Made by a program: the position numbers and the translations under genes
Shown here: one piece after another, positions 1 to 11,023 of the stretch
Numbering within the stretch: the stretch's first letter is position 1
Layout of the letters: the number at the start of each line of letters is the position of its first letter
DNA from: Chaetoceros tenuissimus
Taxonomy: Eukaryota; Bacillariophyta; Thalassiosirophyceae; Chaetocerotales; Chaetocerotaceae
Direction: 5' to 3'
Length of the DNA stretch: 64,000 nucleotides
Assembly (NCBI GenBank): GCA_021927905.1
Contig: BLLK01000045.1
Location: 1,116,001-1,180,000, forward strand
Notes under the pieces: generated by a model
Told to the model about the DNA's origin: nothing
The model's input: the letters and a program-made list of their open reading frames with translations, nothing else
Database searches by the model: none

Positions 1-3000
1 TTTTAATCATGTATTACTACATATCCATAGTCTCTATCTATCATTTTCAGTTAGGACCCGAATCATCATGAACAAGTTTTATTACGGGTAAACCTCGAGG
101 GAAAATAAGAGAGAAAGGAGATTTGTCGAGACATGTCTCCCGACAAACTACAGTACAATGAAATCTCATTTTCTCCAAAATTTCTGAAGTTTTGATTTCC
201 TTTTTTGTTTGAAATGCTAAGATTTGCACATGCTATAATTGAAGATAAAACTCATGTCATTGTTTAAGTTGGTCTAAAGTTTACAGAGATTCGTCACTCG
301 GTCAGTGCTTAGCTTTCTTTGATGCTGATAGTGCCGATAAATAATGCAGATTCATTCCAGACGGACTGGCACCGCCTGGGCTAAACACATTATTCCAAAT
401 TTTGAAGCATATCTTGTCAAATGTTGGCAGAAAGAAAAAGACGTCTGTATAGTACTACTACATAGGACGAATGCCAGGGATTAGAAGTTGACAGAAGATG
501 ACAGTCGCAGTAAAGAATCTGTTTATTCGAAATATTTTCAATTAGACCCCGACACAATTCAAAATTAAACTACTGAAACAAAAAAGTCCTGACATTTACT
601 TATTCGTTCGGCTAGAGAAGCAACTATCGACGCATCAATTGATGAATTTTCCCATAACGATATACTTCGTGAATTGATCGGTCTCGATCCAATTGGAAGG
701 GCACATGCTTCATAGGCATGCTTACAATCCTCTTGCTCAGTAGCGTAGCTTACCGAAGTAGCGGGAATCTAGATCTCTTCACGAGGTATTTAGGCACTAG
801 TCATGTGATCAAGTGGGTCTTAGGTTCCAATAGTGATAATATGAAGATACAATTTGGCTACCTCTAATCTTAGTAATCTTGTGTAATATATATGATACTG
901 ATAGTACCGATAAATAATGTCATGCTCTTGATGCTGCTGATTTATTGAATAAAGTTTCAGATTTATAAGTGCATGACATTTCAAAATTCTGTGGATTTGA
1001 TGATTTGTCACTTGCTTTTGCTTGATGAAGACTTCTTTAGGGTAGTATTGGATTTGAAAATGCTTCACGAAAATCTAATTGTAGGTTCAGTACCACCTGT
1101 TGAGCAAAGTGTACAATTGGCATACGTAGAGGAGATCTCTCATGAGAACAGGAAAGCGATAGCTTGGAGTAACTGAGAAAGCAAGGAGATGGGTAAAGAC
1201 ACTTATGAGTTATCTTACATTGCTTCTCCGGGCTAACTAAAGCCATTTACAATACCCATCTTGAAAAGGTTAGTCTTCTGTACAAATTGCCTGATGAATG
1301 AATAAAGAATGAATGACGAAGTGAGTAGATGTACACTTCTGTTTCCAAAAGTAGTAGCAATTGAAGTTGCAATTATGAGTACCGTACATATTCTTGCAGA
1401 AGTAAGTTTCTTTTCATCCTCATTGATAGAGCATGCAGAGCTTTACTCGCCGGCTTTCCTTGGGTCAAAAATATTCTGGAAAGAACATTGTGCTAGAATT
1501 CATTAATTGTATCCAAGTGATACAGCGTAAGACCCTCGGAAGTTATGCTTAACAAAATTTTGTGATATCTGTGGATAGTAAAGAAGGTAGGATGACTCTA
1601 CTGCGCAGTTTGAAACGTAGCTATAGTAGATTCAAATGGCCAGGACTCCGATTGTGAAAACAAGCAAAGCTTGATAGAAAATTGGATATTATATTATATA
1701 TGAGTATAAGATAATACGACCGGAACTGTATGGATTCGATCCCATGTATATGATGTGAGGACCTCAAAGCACGTGTCAATTACATAATATCTATCACATT
1801 TGCTGCCAAATCAGGTGCAAGTATTTGCTTGAATAACCAATGTAGTGAGTGACTATTATTCTAATTCAAGCCTTTTGTTTTCTCTCCCGGACCAGCTATA
1901 CGAGTAGGTACACAATTGAGAGGATGTGCGGGAACAGACTGTAAACAATCGTAAAACATTGGAAGAAAGCTGACGCCATCTGAAAATGTTCAGAGGTGTA
2001 CCCCTAGCCACAATCCTCGAAGAGCATAGGAATAAGTGTTACCTTGGTGAATCCCTCTACGAGTACCTATGATACTTTTATGATATCATTCAAATCATTG
2101 AGACACAAGTTTTGGCGAAAAGTAATCAGAGAACAAAGAAGAAACGATGCGATATAATTGGATGAATTCATACCAATCATTCCTCCATGGTAAAGTTCCT
2201 TCAACATTCGTGTGGAGTGAAATTCTAAGAATATTCATTACACTAGAGAGGTAAATAGTGCCTTGAGGTGGCGTCTCTTCAAGAAGCAAAAGAACCCTTA
2301 CAATACTTGGCATGTACTCTTAATCATGAGGCTACCGAACTTTTAGAAAACTGATCATGTATGCAAAGTCTAGGTATCATGTCTGATATCATTTGTTGGT
2401 ACAATCAGGAACATTCAAACAAAGGACTGCATCTAAATGCTATCTTTCGAAGATACTTATTGAGGTGTAGGGAGAAATAGAAATATGAATAACTCCAAGA
2501 TGTGACTAGGGAGAAAAAAGTTATGATTATTCGACAGTGTTCCGCTCTTTTTGAATAAATCACACCCTACTTACTACTTTGATGATGCAAGATAAGTAAG
2601 AATGTAAATAGCTTTAATGTCAAGAAATCCTCCTCGAGGCAAATGGAATCTTCCTCTTAAGCCTCATTGTTGGCACCCGCACCGAGATCTTAAGTGCCTC
2701 CGAGAGAATAGAGCTAGATGCCCAGCCCTTGTGAAAAACGAGCTTCTTTAAGAAGAGGAATTATAAGATACCGAAAAGACTAAAGTCTACCAGTCAGGTC
2801 TAACCCGATCTATTCTCAAAGGATATCATTATCAAATACCTTGTCAATTTAAATTGGTACATCCGTATGTGCTTCTCTTAACTGCTATCATAAGTAGGTG
2901 TCGGGACTTTTTTATCTGTCGTAATCTCGAAAATATTGTTGGTGAAGTTGTAAGTAATGTGAATGAATGGACATGAACAAATGCATTGTAATGGAGAATT

Positions 3001-4704
3001 CCAAAGCAACCAACCCCTGATTCGTCTCTAGTCAAATAAGTGGTGTGCAGTAGGCAGTTTCTCTCTGCTCACACTGGATAAAGGAAGTTCCAGAGTTTAT
3101 TAATTACTTGCTTCGCCTAAGACGTTCCAGTCCTTTTGCACTGACGACTTGTATAATGTCGATGTTAAAAAAGTATACATGAAGCCCAGTCCTTTTCAAA
3201 ACCATCCCATTCCATTCTACTTATGAATTATTCGGAGGAAGATATGGAGGAGATTGATTGGAATGATAACTTGTTCAGGTTTTCCCAAGCAACTTTTGAT
3301 ACCCACCATCAGAAACAATTGTAGTTGCGGTTCTATTTAAATAGAGACTACGGAGAAGTGATTTCCTTGATCAGTCCATCTCTTGTTTGCGATTTTGTCT
3401 CCTGGAAAACCTCTTACAGCAAGGGCATGTGAGTCAATGTTGAAGTGTTGCCTTTCTACCATATTGACAACCTATCGGAAGGTCCTCAGTCATAAGTTCC
3501 ATGATACTTCTGTTTTGCATGAACAATCTTGCCTTCTTTGCACCACGAGTATTGGTCCAACCGACTTCCACAGGAACTTGTGAAGTTGCGGATTCTTCTC
3601 CCATTATCTATGTTCAATAATCAAGAGTGCCTATCTTCGCTGATGACATGAAATTTGATGTAGTTCGAGACTGACCTCCTGTAGTGAGTCCAACTTTTCT
3701 CTAGTAATCAATTCGATGCCTTGCAGTAAGATATCTATTGCAGTTTCTTCAGAATTATTGTCCACTATAGTTGAGATATTCTAGGAACGTCGTACAGTCT
3801 ATGTAGTTCAGAGCATGTTCCTCAACTTTAGTTGGTTATGGAGATTATGGCACCATGTCCCAAAGTTCAACAAGAGAAAAGATAAGATGAAATGAAGCAG
3901 TAAATGCTCGTAGCTTGTGTCGTTTCCAATAAAATCAATCGAGACCGCATTATCATAATCGATAGCCTAAATAGTGGTTGCTGTTGTTGAAATACGTTTC
4001 TTTACTTCATGAGGCTAGGTGTCTTTCTCACTTTACCGATTTTATACGGTTCAGCAATCTCTCTACTAAAGAAAAAGAAAAGTTTAGATTCGATTCAAGC
4101 AGTCTATATGGTGATTTATGTTGATCTCTTTCTTTGCTTTCGGCGATGAACATGGAAGGCATTATCAGTTATCTTTAGTGCTCGTATAAATGTATGAAGA
4201 ATTATGCTAAGGCATCAGAATATGTCACTACTGAAAATGATTATGTTGTTCAATGACATCATAATATAATATTCACCGAAATTAGCTTTGAACGATGAAC
4301 CATCATCACACTTTCAGGAATCTTTCGAAACTCAATTCTACATATGAATCATCTACTTGGTTGAAAATCGCCGTCTCTATCTTTGGTGAGAGACTAACTA
4401 ATTCCTACTTTTGTGCTCTGTAGGAAAATAATCTTTAGTAGATGCAAAACTAGTGCGAAGAACTGTATCGTGGATAATGGTAATATAACCAGAGTTACAG
4501 CTTTAACATGATAGGACTTTATTGTTTGATTTTGTGATGCTTCTTGTGGAGAAATGAGAGTATGGGCATGCGCATTCAAAATGGTAGGGCCATCGTCTTT
4601 ATGACATACAATTGAGAAAATTAAGCTAAGTGCAAAGAAATGAGCTGGTCTTCAAGAAAAGTTTGGATTGATAAGCCCCTTTCATTAAAATTAGCCAATT
4701 TACA
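1..4704. other. Gene-poor region
   Basis: No convincing gene is seen on either strand over 4.7 kb, whereas the rest of the window has a gene about every 2 kb. Open frames are all under about 100 codons and lack recognisable domains. A 22-bp near-repeat (one mismatch) with core GATAAATAATG occurs at 324-345 and 898-919. Parts of 2640-4000 have a more coding-like composition on the minus strand without a long frame, which could mean an old decayed repeat, but no family can be named from sequence alone. Confidence 0.6.
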
Positions 4705-6631
4705 TTACATGATCACGCAATTGCACTCCTCTTCCTTAGTACGATGTCTGAAAAGTAATCCAAAGTTACACTCATCATCGCTTCTTTCTTTCCGGAACAC
4801 ATCGAGGTCGTTGATAGTACCAACTTTGATAAGTGCATCATTTAAGGCTATTGTAGACACATCATCATCATCATCGTCATCTATTTCTTTTTCTCCTTCT
4901 TCAGATTTGTTGGTACTTACAACATATTCATCAAGCGAGTCATCATCGAAAACTTCTTCATGGGAATCAATTTTATTGACAGATGCCTCCTCTAAAATTT
5001 CTTTCGTTTCATCTTTAATGTTGTTTTCGTGATCCTTCACATCTTCCTCTCTAGTAGAAAGAACCTCTTTCTGAGTAGGAATTTGGAAACTTTCTGGTTT
5101 AATCTCGTAGCCATTCTTGGCTGAAATACTAGTTTGAGGTAAATTGTCCAAATCCACTTTAGGTGACTCAACAATCACTGAACCAGTTGTGATATTCCAT
5201 GGAGCCTTTGACCTAGTCTCACTAATGACATCTTTCAACGATGTATATTCAAGATCTGATGCTAAATGAAACGAAATATCACGAGGTATCGTTCCAGTTG
5301 GAGTGCGTGATTTCGCCACAACCGTGTAAGGAGAACATGCAACTTGATCGCTCGCAACAGAGTATTCTCCACGTTTACAATTGGTTGGAGAAAGCAGCAC
5401 ATCATTTGAAAACTCATCTTCGCTCCTCCCTGCATCTCTTACAGAGTCTTCGTCATCTGTTTTAGTGCCATTCTTCACAAGTGGAGAACCCGTTCCAGAT
5501 GTAAGGGTTGCCATGTCAGATTGTAATGTCATAGTCTCAGATAAAGTAATGAATGTCCCCTGATCATCTTCATCTTTTTGTACTGACCCCTCGTTCCTCT
5601 TATTCTTAGTAGCAGCTCGCAAAAGACTTCCCCCATAAATCTGAACCTCACTGTTTTCACTCGAGTCTATTTTGCTTTGTACAGATTTGTAATATTGATT
5701 GCGACACTCTAAACCACGTGTATTTGGATCGAGCTTTGTACACTTTTCGAGCTGTGGTAAATTAGGAAGAAGGTCATGTTTCTTCAATGAAGATGCATTG
5801 GCAGGTTTCTTGTCACTGCTTTCAAAAGTCTTTGTACTTTCTTGAGGCCCAAATAGCAATGTCTTTTGAAGAGAAGATTTTACATCATTGGTTTGCTTGT
5901 TTTCTTCTTTTGATCTCCCATCTATGATATCCCCTTTGATACTTGGATCTACTACTTTTGACCTTTCAAAATTATGCACATTATCTATCGTTTGTAGGAA
6001 AGTAGCCTCCCCATTGGACTCCTCACAAATAATACTCATATCATCATCTGAAAAAAGAGAAACACAAGAACTCGACTCTGAATCAGATACAAGTGAACTG
6101 TACATTTGCTTCATTTTATCTGTTGCTTGAGGAATTTTTGGCATATTCCCATAAATTTCGTTGATTAAGAATTCAGGCATTGGATTTTTAGTAGGCGAAT
6201 GCACTGGGCGACATTCTTGCTCTTTGTTTCGAGGTACTATTCGAGTATTTACATCTTCCGTGCAATCTTTGGTAGGTGTTACTAGCATAGGTACCTGTTC
6301 TAGTGGTAAATTACTATTTATATACACAGACTAAACATTTGGGAAAAGAAATCCAATTAGTTCGGGATGTCAATGAAAAAGATGATGCATTTCATGCGAT
6401 TAGAATGGAATCTGAAGGCTTACTGTAGCCTGTTGAACCTACCGATGATTGAATTGGAGATGGTTGTTCTCTCATGAGATGTGTCGAAGAGCTTTGGCCT
6501 CCTCGTCTCCTTTCTTTCCGTTCAGGACGAGCAGACTTGTTTCTTTCATTGTACTGCTTGTTTTTACCTGTTGACTTCGCCCTGAATTCACTAGGAGGTA
6601 TACCTGCCGCTGCCAAAGCAAGAGATGACAT
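4705..6631 (-). CDS. Acidic, disordered protein ending in a CVIM CaaX box
   Basis: Family not recognised. The main exon (about 6330 or 6299 down to 4705) encodes about 530 residues rich in Ser, Asp, Glu and Lys, with Asp runs near residue 480 and no membrane span. The last four residues are Cys-Val-Ile-Met, a perfect CaaX box of the farnesyltransferase type (the same four residues end K-Ras4B), with another Cys two residues earlier; this suggests prenylation and membrane anchoring. A short first exon with ATG at 6631 encodes a basic N-terminus (residues about 15-50 rich in Lys/Arg). The join is ambiguous: donor GTAAGC after 6424 with acceptor CTAG before 6299 (phase 1), or donor GTAGGT after 6443 with acceptor TTTAG before 6330 (phase 0). 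No ATG lies near the 5' end of the main exon, which supports splicing. Confidence 0.6.
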
Positions 6632-7344
6632 GATGTTTATTTCGTCTGTTTCTCAACAGATGCTAAGGTTACGTGCTGTTGATTTGACAGAAACTATCGA
6701 AGCTGCAGATGGAGAGTCGACTGTTCTACCTAGGTTTCAAGTAAACGGTGCACCTCTCAAACTCGACTGCCAATACAATGTACGATTTCAAAACCCACCT
6801 ATGCGTTTCAGTCTAACTTGTAGAGCTTTGTCGATATTTTGTTGATTGTAAGATAAGCAATGGTATTTTGAGATTGAAGAAAAGAACAAAAGATTAAGTT
6901 GGGAAGTTTGGTGTGGTACTTCATGGCACAGTTTCGTTTCCACTTTTATCCAATCAAAATTTGAAACTCCGCCTTCTTCACGTGTATCGGCTATCCAAGC
7001 AGCATCTACTCACATAAATCTAAGACTAAAAATGAACGAAAATCGACGAAAATTGTACCAAATCCCTTCCTCCTCCCGAAAATTTGATTTCACTGTTTAT
7101 TGATATTCTATCGCTTTTAAAAATAAATAAGTCATTAAAATAGGAAAATAACACTATCCATAAATCACTACAACAACAAATACAATCGACTTTATCGATT
7201 TTCCGCGCTCTTGGAGAAAAATTGAACCTCACCTTACTCGAATGAAATATTATATTTACTCTATGCACGAAGAAGCAAGTCTAGAGCTTAAAATAATTTA
7301 AATTTTACACTTGTTACACATAATTTAGTAATAATAATTTCAAT
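6632..7344. other. Intergenic, AT-rich
   Basis: This lies upstream of the CaaX-protein gene and downstream of the PDZ receptor gene. It should hold the promoter of the former and the 3' UTR of the latter. Only short AT-rich frames without similarity are present. Confidence 0.5.
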
Positions 7345-10129
7345 CTATCTCGGAAGTGAAGTTCTAACGAAAACCATATGCCTCTCTGGGTTTCCTGCTT
7401 TACTGGCAATAAGCTTTGAAACCCTAATAGCAGATAGCTGGGTGGTGTCTACACCATCAACACTAACAAGTAAGTCCCCAATTTGAATTTGATTAGCCAG
7501 AGGACTTGTTTCCTTGATTGCATGTACAGAAGGAGCTCCGCTCACTGGTGTATCAATAACGACTCCCAATCTTCCAGCTGGAGCTATGACCTCGATCCTC
7601 TCGGAAGTTCCAAATTGCTTTTCAAATGCATCTTCCTCGGAAGTATAGGACATACCTTCATTGTCATCATGATCAGACACTTCACTAATTGATTCTAGCG
7701 CACTTGATCTCTTTGAAGCTTGCGAGACATCTTCTAATACTGGTGTTGCCTTTGATCCTCTAGTTCCAACACCAGTTGCTAAGGATGGGGGATCTTCTAT
7801 AGCAACAGGAGCGGCAGCTGCAGTTGCACCCTTTCCAACTCTACTGAATTGTTGACTTCCTCCAAATTGCTGACTAATTGGAAGATTTGCACCAAGAGCA
7901 GAACCAAAGTGAGGTTGGAATTGTAAGGGCTCCGGAGGTCCAAGCGTTGAAATATCAGCATCCTGCATAGCGGTGGTCTGAATATAATTTGTTCCCAAAG
8001 GATTTACATCAACTGTGAGATCAGGGTCGTAGTATTCATCTGTACTTCGACGCCTACGATATCCAACAAATAAAAATGCAACAGCTGCAACTGCAGCTCC
8101 ACCAATTCCAGCTCCAATGTAAATCCATGTACCTGATCCATTTTCAATGAGTTCAACAGGTTCATCGTCCACTGTGACTAAGATAGCATTTACTCTATTA
8201 AATGTTGTATCCTCCTTCTGCAAAGATATGATAAAATTGATTCTCTTTTCATTTGTATCAAAGGCAGTATTGATCACTGATCTCGTGATGTCGGTGTAAT
8301 TGGTCGGCGATCTAACCGATGTATAGATATTCAATTGTACCTCTAACCCCGTCGTAGCTGTCTGTAAAGATCGATGCAACTGAGTAACGGTAAAGAATGC
8401 ACTCTCATTATTCGTATTAGAAGCAAGCTTTCTTCCTGATCCCAACTCCAAAGCACCAATTACATTCTTATTGCCCATGCTAACTACTACACTAAAGGCA
8501 TCTTGTGGATGCTCTGTTTCAAATGCTTTTACAATGACATCTTTTGTCTTTGTCTGAAGAACAGCTGCTGCTTTACTCTCATCATCAAATAAACTCAAGT
8601 CATCAAATTGAAAAACTAGAAAATTTTCAATATCTTGCTTTGAATAAGATGGTTGCTCACTTGGCAAAGAAGTCGGTGAAACACTTGGTGATCTAGTTGG
8701 AAATTGAGATGGCTCTGAAGATATTGTAGGTTTGCTCGAAGGGGAAGATGAAGGTCTGGAACTTGGAGCGACTGAAGGAGTTCGACTCGGTTCAGAAGAT
8801 GGTTCTGAACTTGGATTAGACGTTGGCGTTCCTGTCGGTGAAGTAGACGGAAGGAGTGAAGGTTCTACCGATGGTAATAAGGAAGGCAGTGACGAGGGAG
8901 ATAATGATGGCTCGCTTGTAGGTTTGCTCGACGGGGAAGTTGAAGGCAATAATGAAGGTTCTGAAGAAGGTAGCAATGAAGGCTGAGATGAAGGGGTTGA
9001 TGAGGGCTCTAAAGATGGAAGAAGTGTTGGTAGTGACGAAGGACTCGTACTTGGATCGGTCGACGGAAAAAGGCTGGGACTAGTAGATGGAATTAAACTA
9101 GGTTCCACAGACGGGCTTGAAGACAGTGTAGGGAAAATTGTAGGACTAGTAGATGGAAAACTTGACAATGAGGGCGATTGCGACGGAGTTTTGGTGGGAA
9201 AGTCTGATGGTTGGGACGATGGCTTCATCGACGGTTCCATGGAAGGTGTGGTGGATGGTAAAGTTGTGGGCCTAGAGCTGGGATGAGAAGATGGCCGCGA
9301 TGAAGGTGAGTGAGAAGGCGATAAACTTGGACCTTCAGAAGGCCTGTGAGTTGGCAACGTTGATGGTTTTGAACTTGGACGTGCTGATGGTTTTGAACTT
9401 GGACGCACTGATGGTTTTGAACTTGGATGCAATGATGGTTTTGAACTTGGACGCACTGATGGTTTTGAACTTGGGCGTGCTGATGGTTTTGAACTTGGAC
9501 GTGCTGAAGGTGAATTGCTCGGGGCCTTTGAAGGTTGTGCTGTTGGTCTCTTGGAAGGTGAATTTGTTGGTTGAGTAGATGGCCGTAAACTTGGAGATTT
9601 TGAAGGCCTTGATGACGGTTCCTTTGAAGGACTTTTACTTGGTACAGCCGATGGTAATGCCACTAAAAGAACAGAATTCATAAAATGGTGAGAATTGAAA
9701 AAGTCTCTGAAAAATACTAATTGAATCAAGAGGAAAAGCTACATGTACATCTTCCAAAAATACCCATGTATTTCTTCCTTTGTATATGTATCAGTTCATT
9801 TGTTATCCAGTCCAACTAGTGATGGAACATTGAGTCTTACCATTCAGATATCTTACTACATCGAATTCTGAGTCATGGTACACATGCAATTCTTGCCTCT
9901 GTTCAAATCCATTTACCAAGCCTCTCTCTCCTAAAAGACATAATATAACGACTGCAGCCAATATATATTTCGGTGAGAACCTCAAACACCTTCTTGTGGG
10001 TATAGTAGCAGCCTCTGATTGACATCTATTGTGGTTCGTGAATTGATCCGATAAAGTCTTCCCATACAAACTTGACTCAGGGTTCGTCAAATATTTCTCC
10101 ATTTTCTCGGATTCAAAAAGCACCATATC
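7345..10129 (-). CDS. Single-span receptor-like protein with Ser/Pro-repeat stalk and C-terminal PDZ domain
   Basis: Two exons: 10129-9841 and 9662-7345 (intron 9840-9663, GTAAGA to TTTTAG, phase 1). Exon 1 holds a basic N-terminus and a hydrophobic segment (KYILAAVVILCLLG), likely a signal peptide or anchor. Then come about 350 residues of PSxxPS / PSSKPS repeats, a probable extended, glycosylated extracellular stalk, and a folded juxtamembrane domain of about 190 residues with FIISLQKEDTTF near its end. One span follows (WIYIGAGIGGAAVAAVAFLFVG), stopped by YRRRR, then a disordered tail and a PDZ domain in the last 85 residues (GRLGVVIDTP as carboxylate loop, IGDLLVSVDG, RVSKLIASK). The start is the first ATG in frame; an upstream TTG is not needed. 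It is a paralogue of 11024-13352, head to head with it. Ligand and partner are unknown; a surface-to-scaffold role is inferred. Confidence 0.85.
9362..9505 (-). repeat. 24-bp minisatellite inside the stalk coding region
   Basis: Six tandem copies of a 24-bp unit (GATGGTTTTGAACTTGGACG plus four variable bases on the plus strand) encode an eight-residue unit of type xRPSSKPS on the minus strand. Copies differ at only a few bases, much more alike than the rest of the Ser/Pro stalk, so this block probably expanded recently and may vary in length between strains. Confidence 0.95.
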
Positions 10130-11023
10130 TCCTGTATGATGACTTTGAATCAAGTACTAGCACACTAGCAGGAGGGGACTTGTGGTGCCTTCAACTAGGA
10201 AAAAGAGGTAAACTATTTTTATGGAACTGGTGGTAGTTCTGAGCCTTTTCTTTTATGTTGTGCGCACAGGTTCTATCGTGTTTCGTGTTTGGCAGCTCTA
10301 TCACTTGTAGCTACATTAGCTATCTTCAAATTTTGACAGTCGGTGGCCTACCTAGGACTACATCATCTTCTAGGTAATGAAGATGATACCTATTTGCAAT
10401 TTTTAATACGTATCAACTGCTATGTAATACTTAAAGCAATGGCTGCACTACGAGCTACTCGCTAGACATAGTATTGAAATGAATAAATTGTCAAGAATCA
10501 TTGTTGTAGCTTCAATTATAAAAAAGAAGAATTATGACGAGGAAGTATTTCATATAGAGTTATGTTTACATCCGTACTTGAAGTATTATTCACAAGCAAA
10601 ATCCAAATTGAATGTATCACATTATAGATCGAATAAAATAATTATATTGCTAAAGAATCATACCTTGAAACTTTCCATTTCGTTCTCATGTTTAGAGGCA
10701 AAATGTATTGGTAAAAATAAAGATTCCATATTCATATTGATTGTCGTTCGACAACAAGACCTAAACACGATTCCATAATTTCAATCCCACCACAAAGATA
10801 TGTTTTTTTGAAGATCCATGATTTGTACTCCACTCAAATTTTACCATCGTAGTAGCTCTGTTCACCAAGATAGAACACATACATCTTATTACACATTCAA
10901 ATTGCTTATACCAGCCGACAACAAGGCTATACAAGCAATCCTTCATTTTTGAATAGATAGAGAATAGGAACATCTAAGAGACTGGAGCTACTAGCTACTG
11001 CATCTATTCCTTTCACCATTACT
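10130..11023. other. Shared divergent promoter region of the two PDZ receptor genes
   Basis: The two paralogous receptor genes start at either end of this 894-bp spacer and read outwards, so both promoters must lie here. It is AT-rich; small frames at 10479-10973 have no similarity and are not called. Confidence 0.5.

Noticed and set aside
1720-1750. tRNA T-loop-like GGATTCGATCCC
   Set aside because: No acceptor or anticodon stem could be drawn around it on either strand.
4640-6130. Plus-strand Ser-rich frames opposite the CaaX gene
   Set aside because: They are antisense shadows of Asp/Glu/Ser-rich codons.
6474-6845. 123-codon plus-strand frame
   Set aside because: It overlaps the basic first exon of the minus-strand CaaX gene and has no domain; the minus-strand reading has the better splice context.
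8732-9578. Gly/Glu/Asp- and Leu/Val-rich plus-strand repeat frames
   Set aside because: They are antisense readings of the Ser/Pro stalk repeats of the PDZ receptor gene.
10479-10973. Two frames of 70-99 codons in the receptor spacer
   Set aside because: AT-rich, no similarity or signal; they lie where two promoters are expected.
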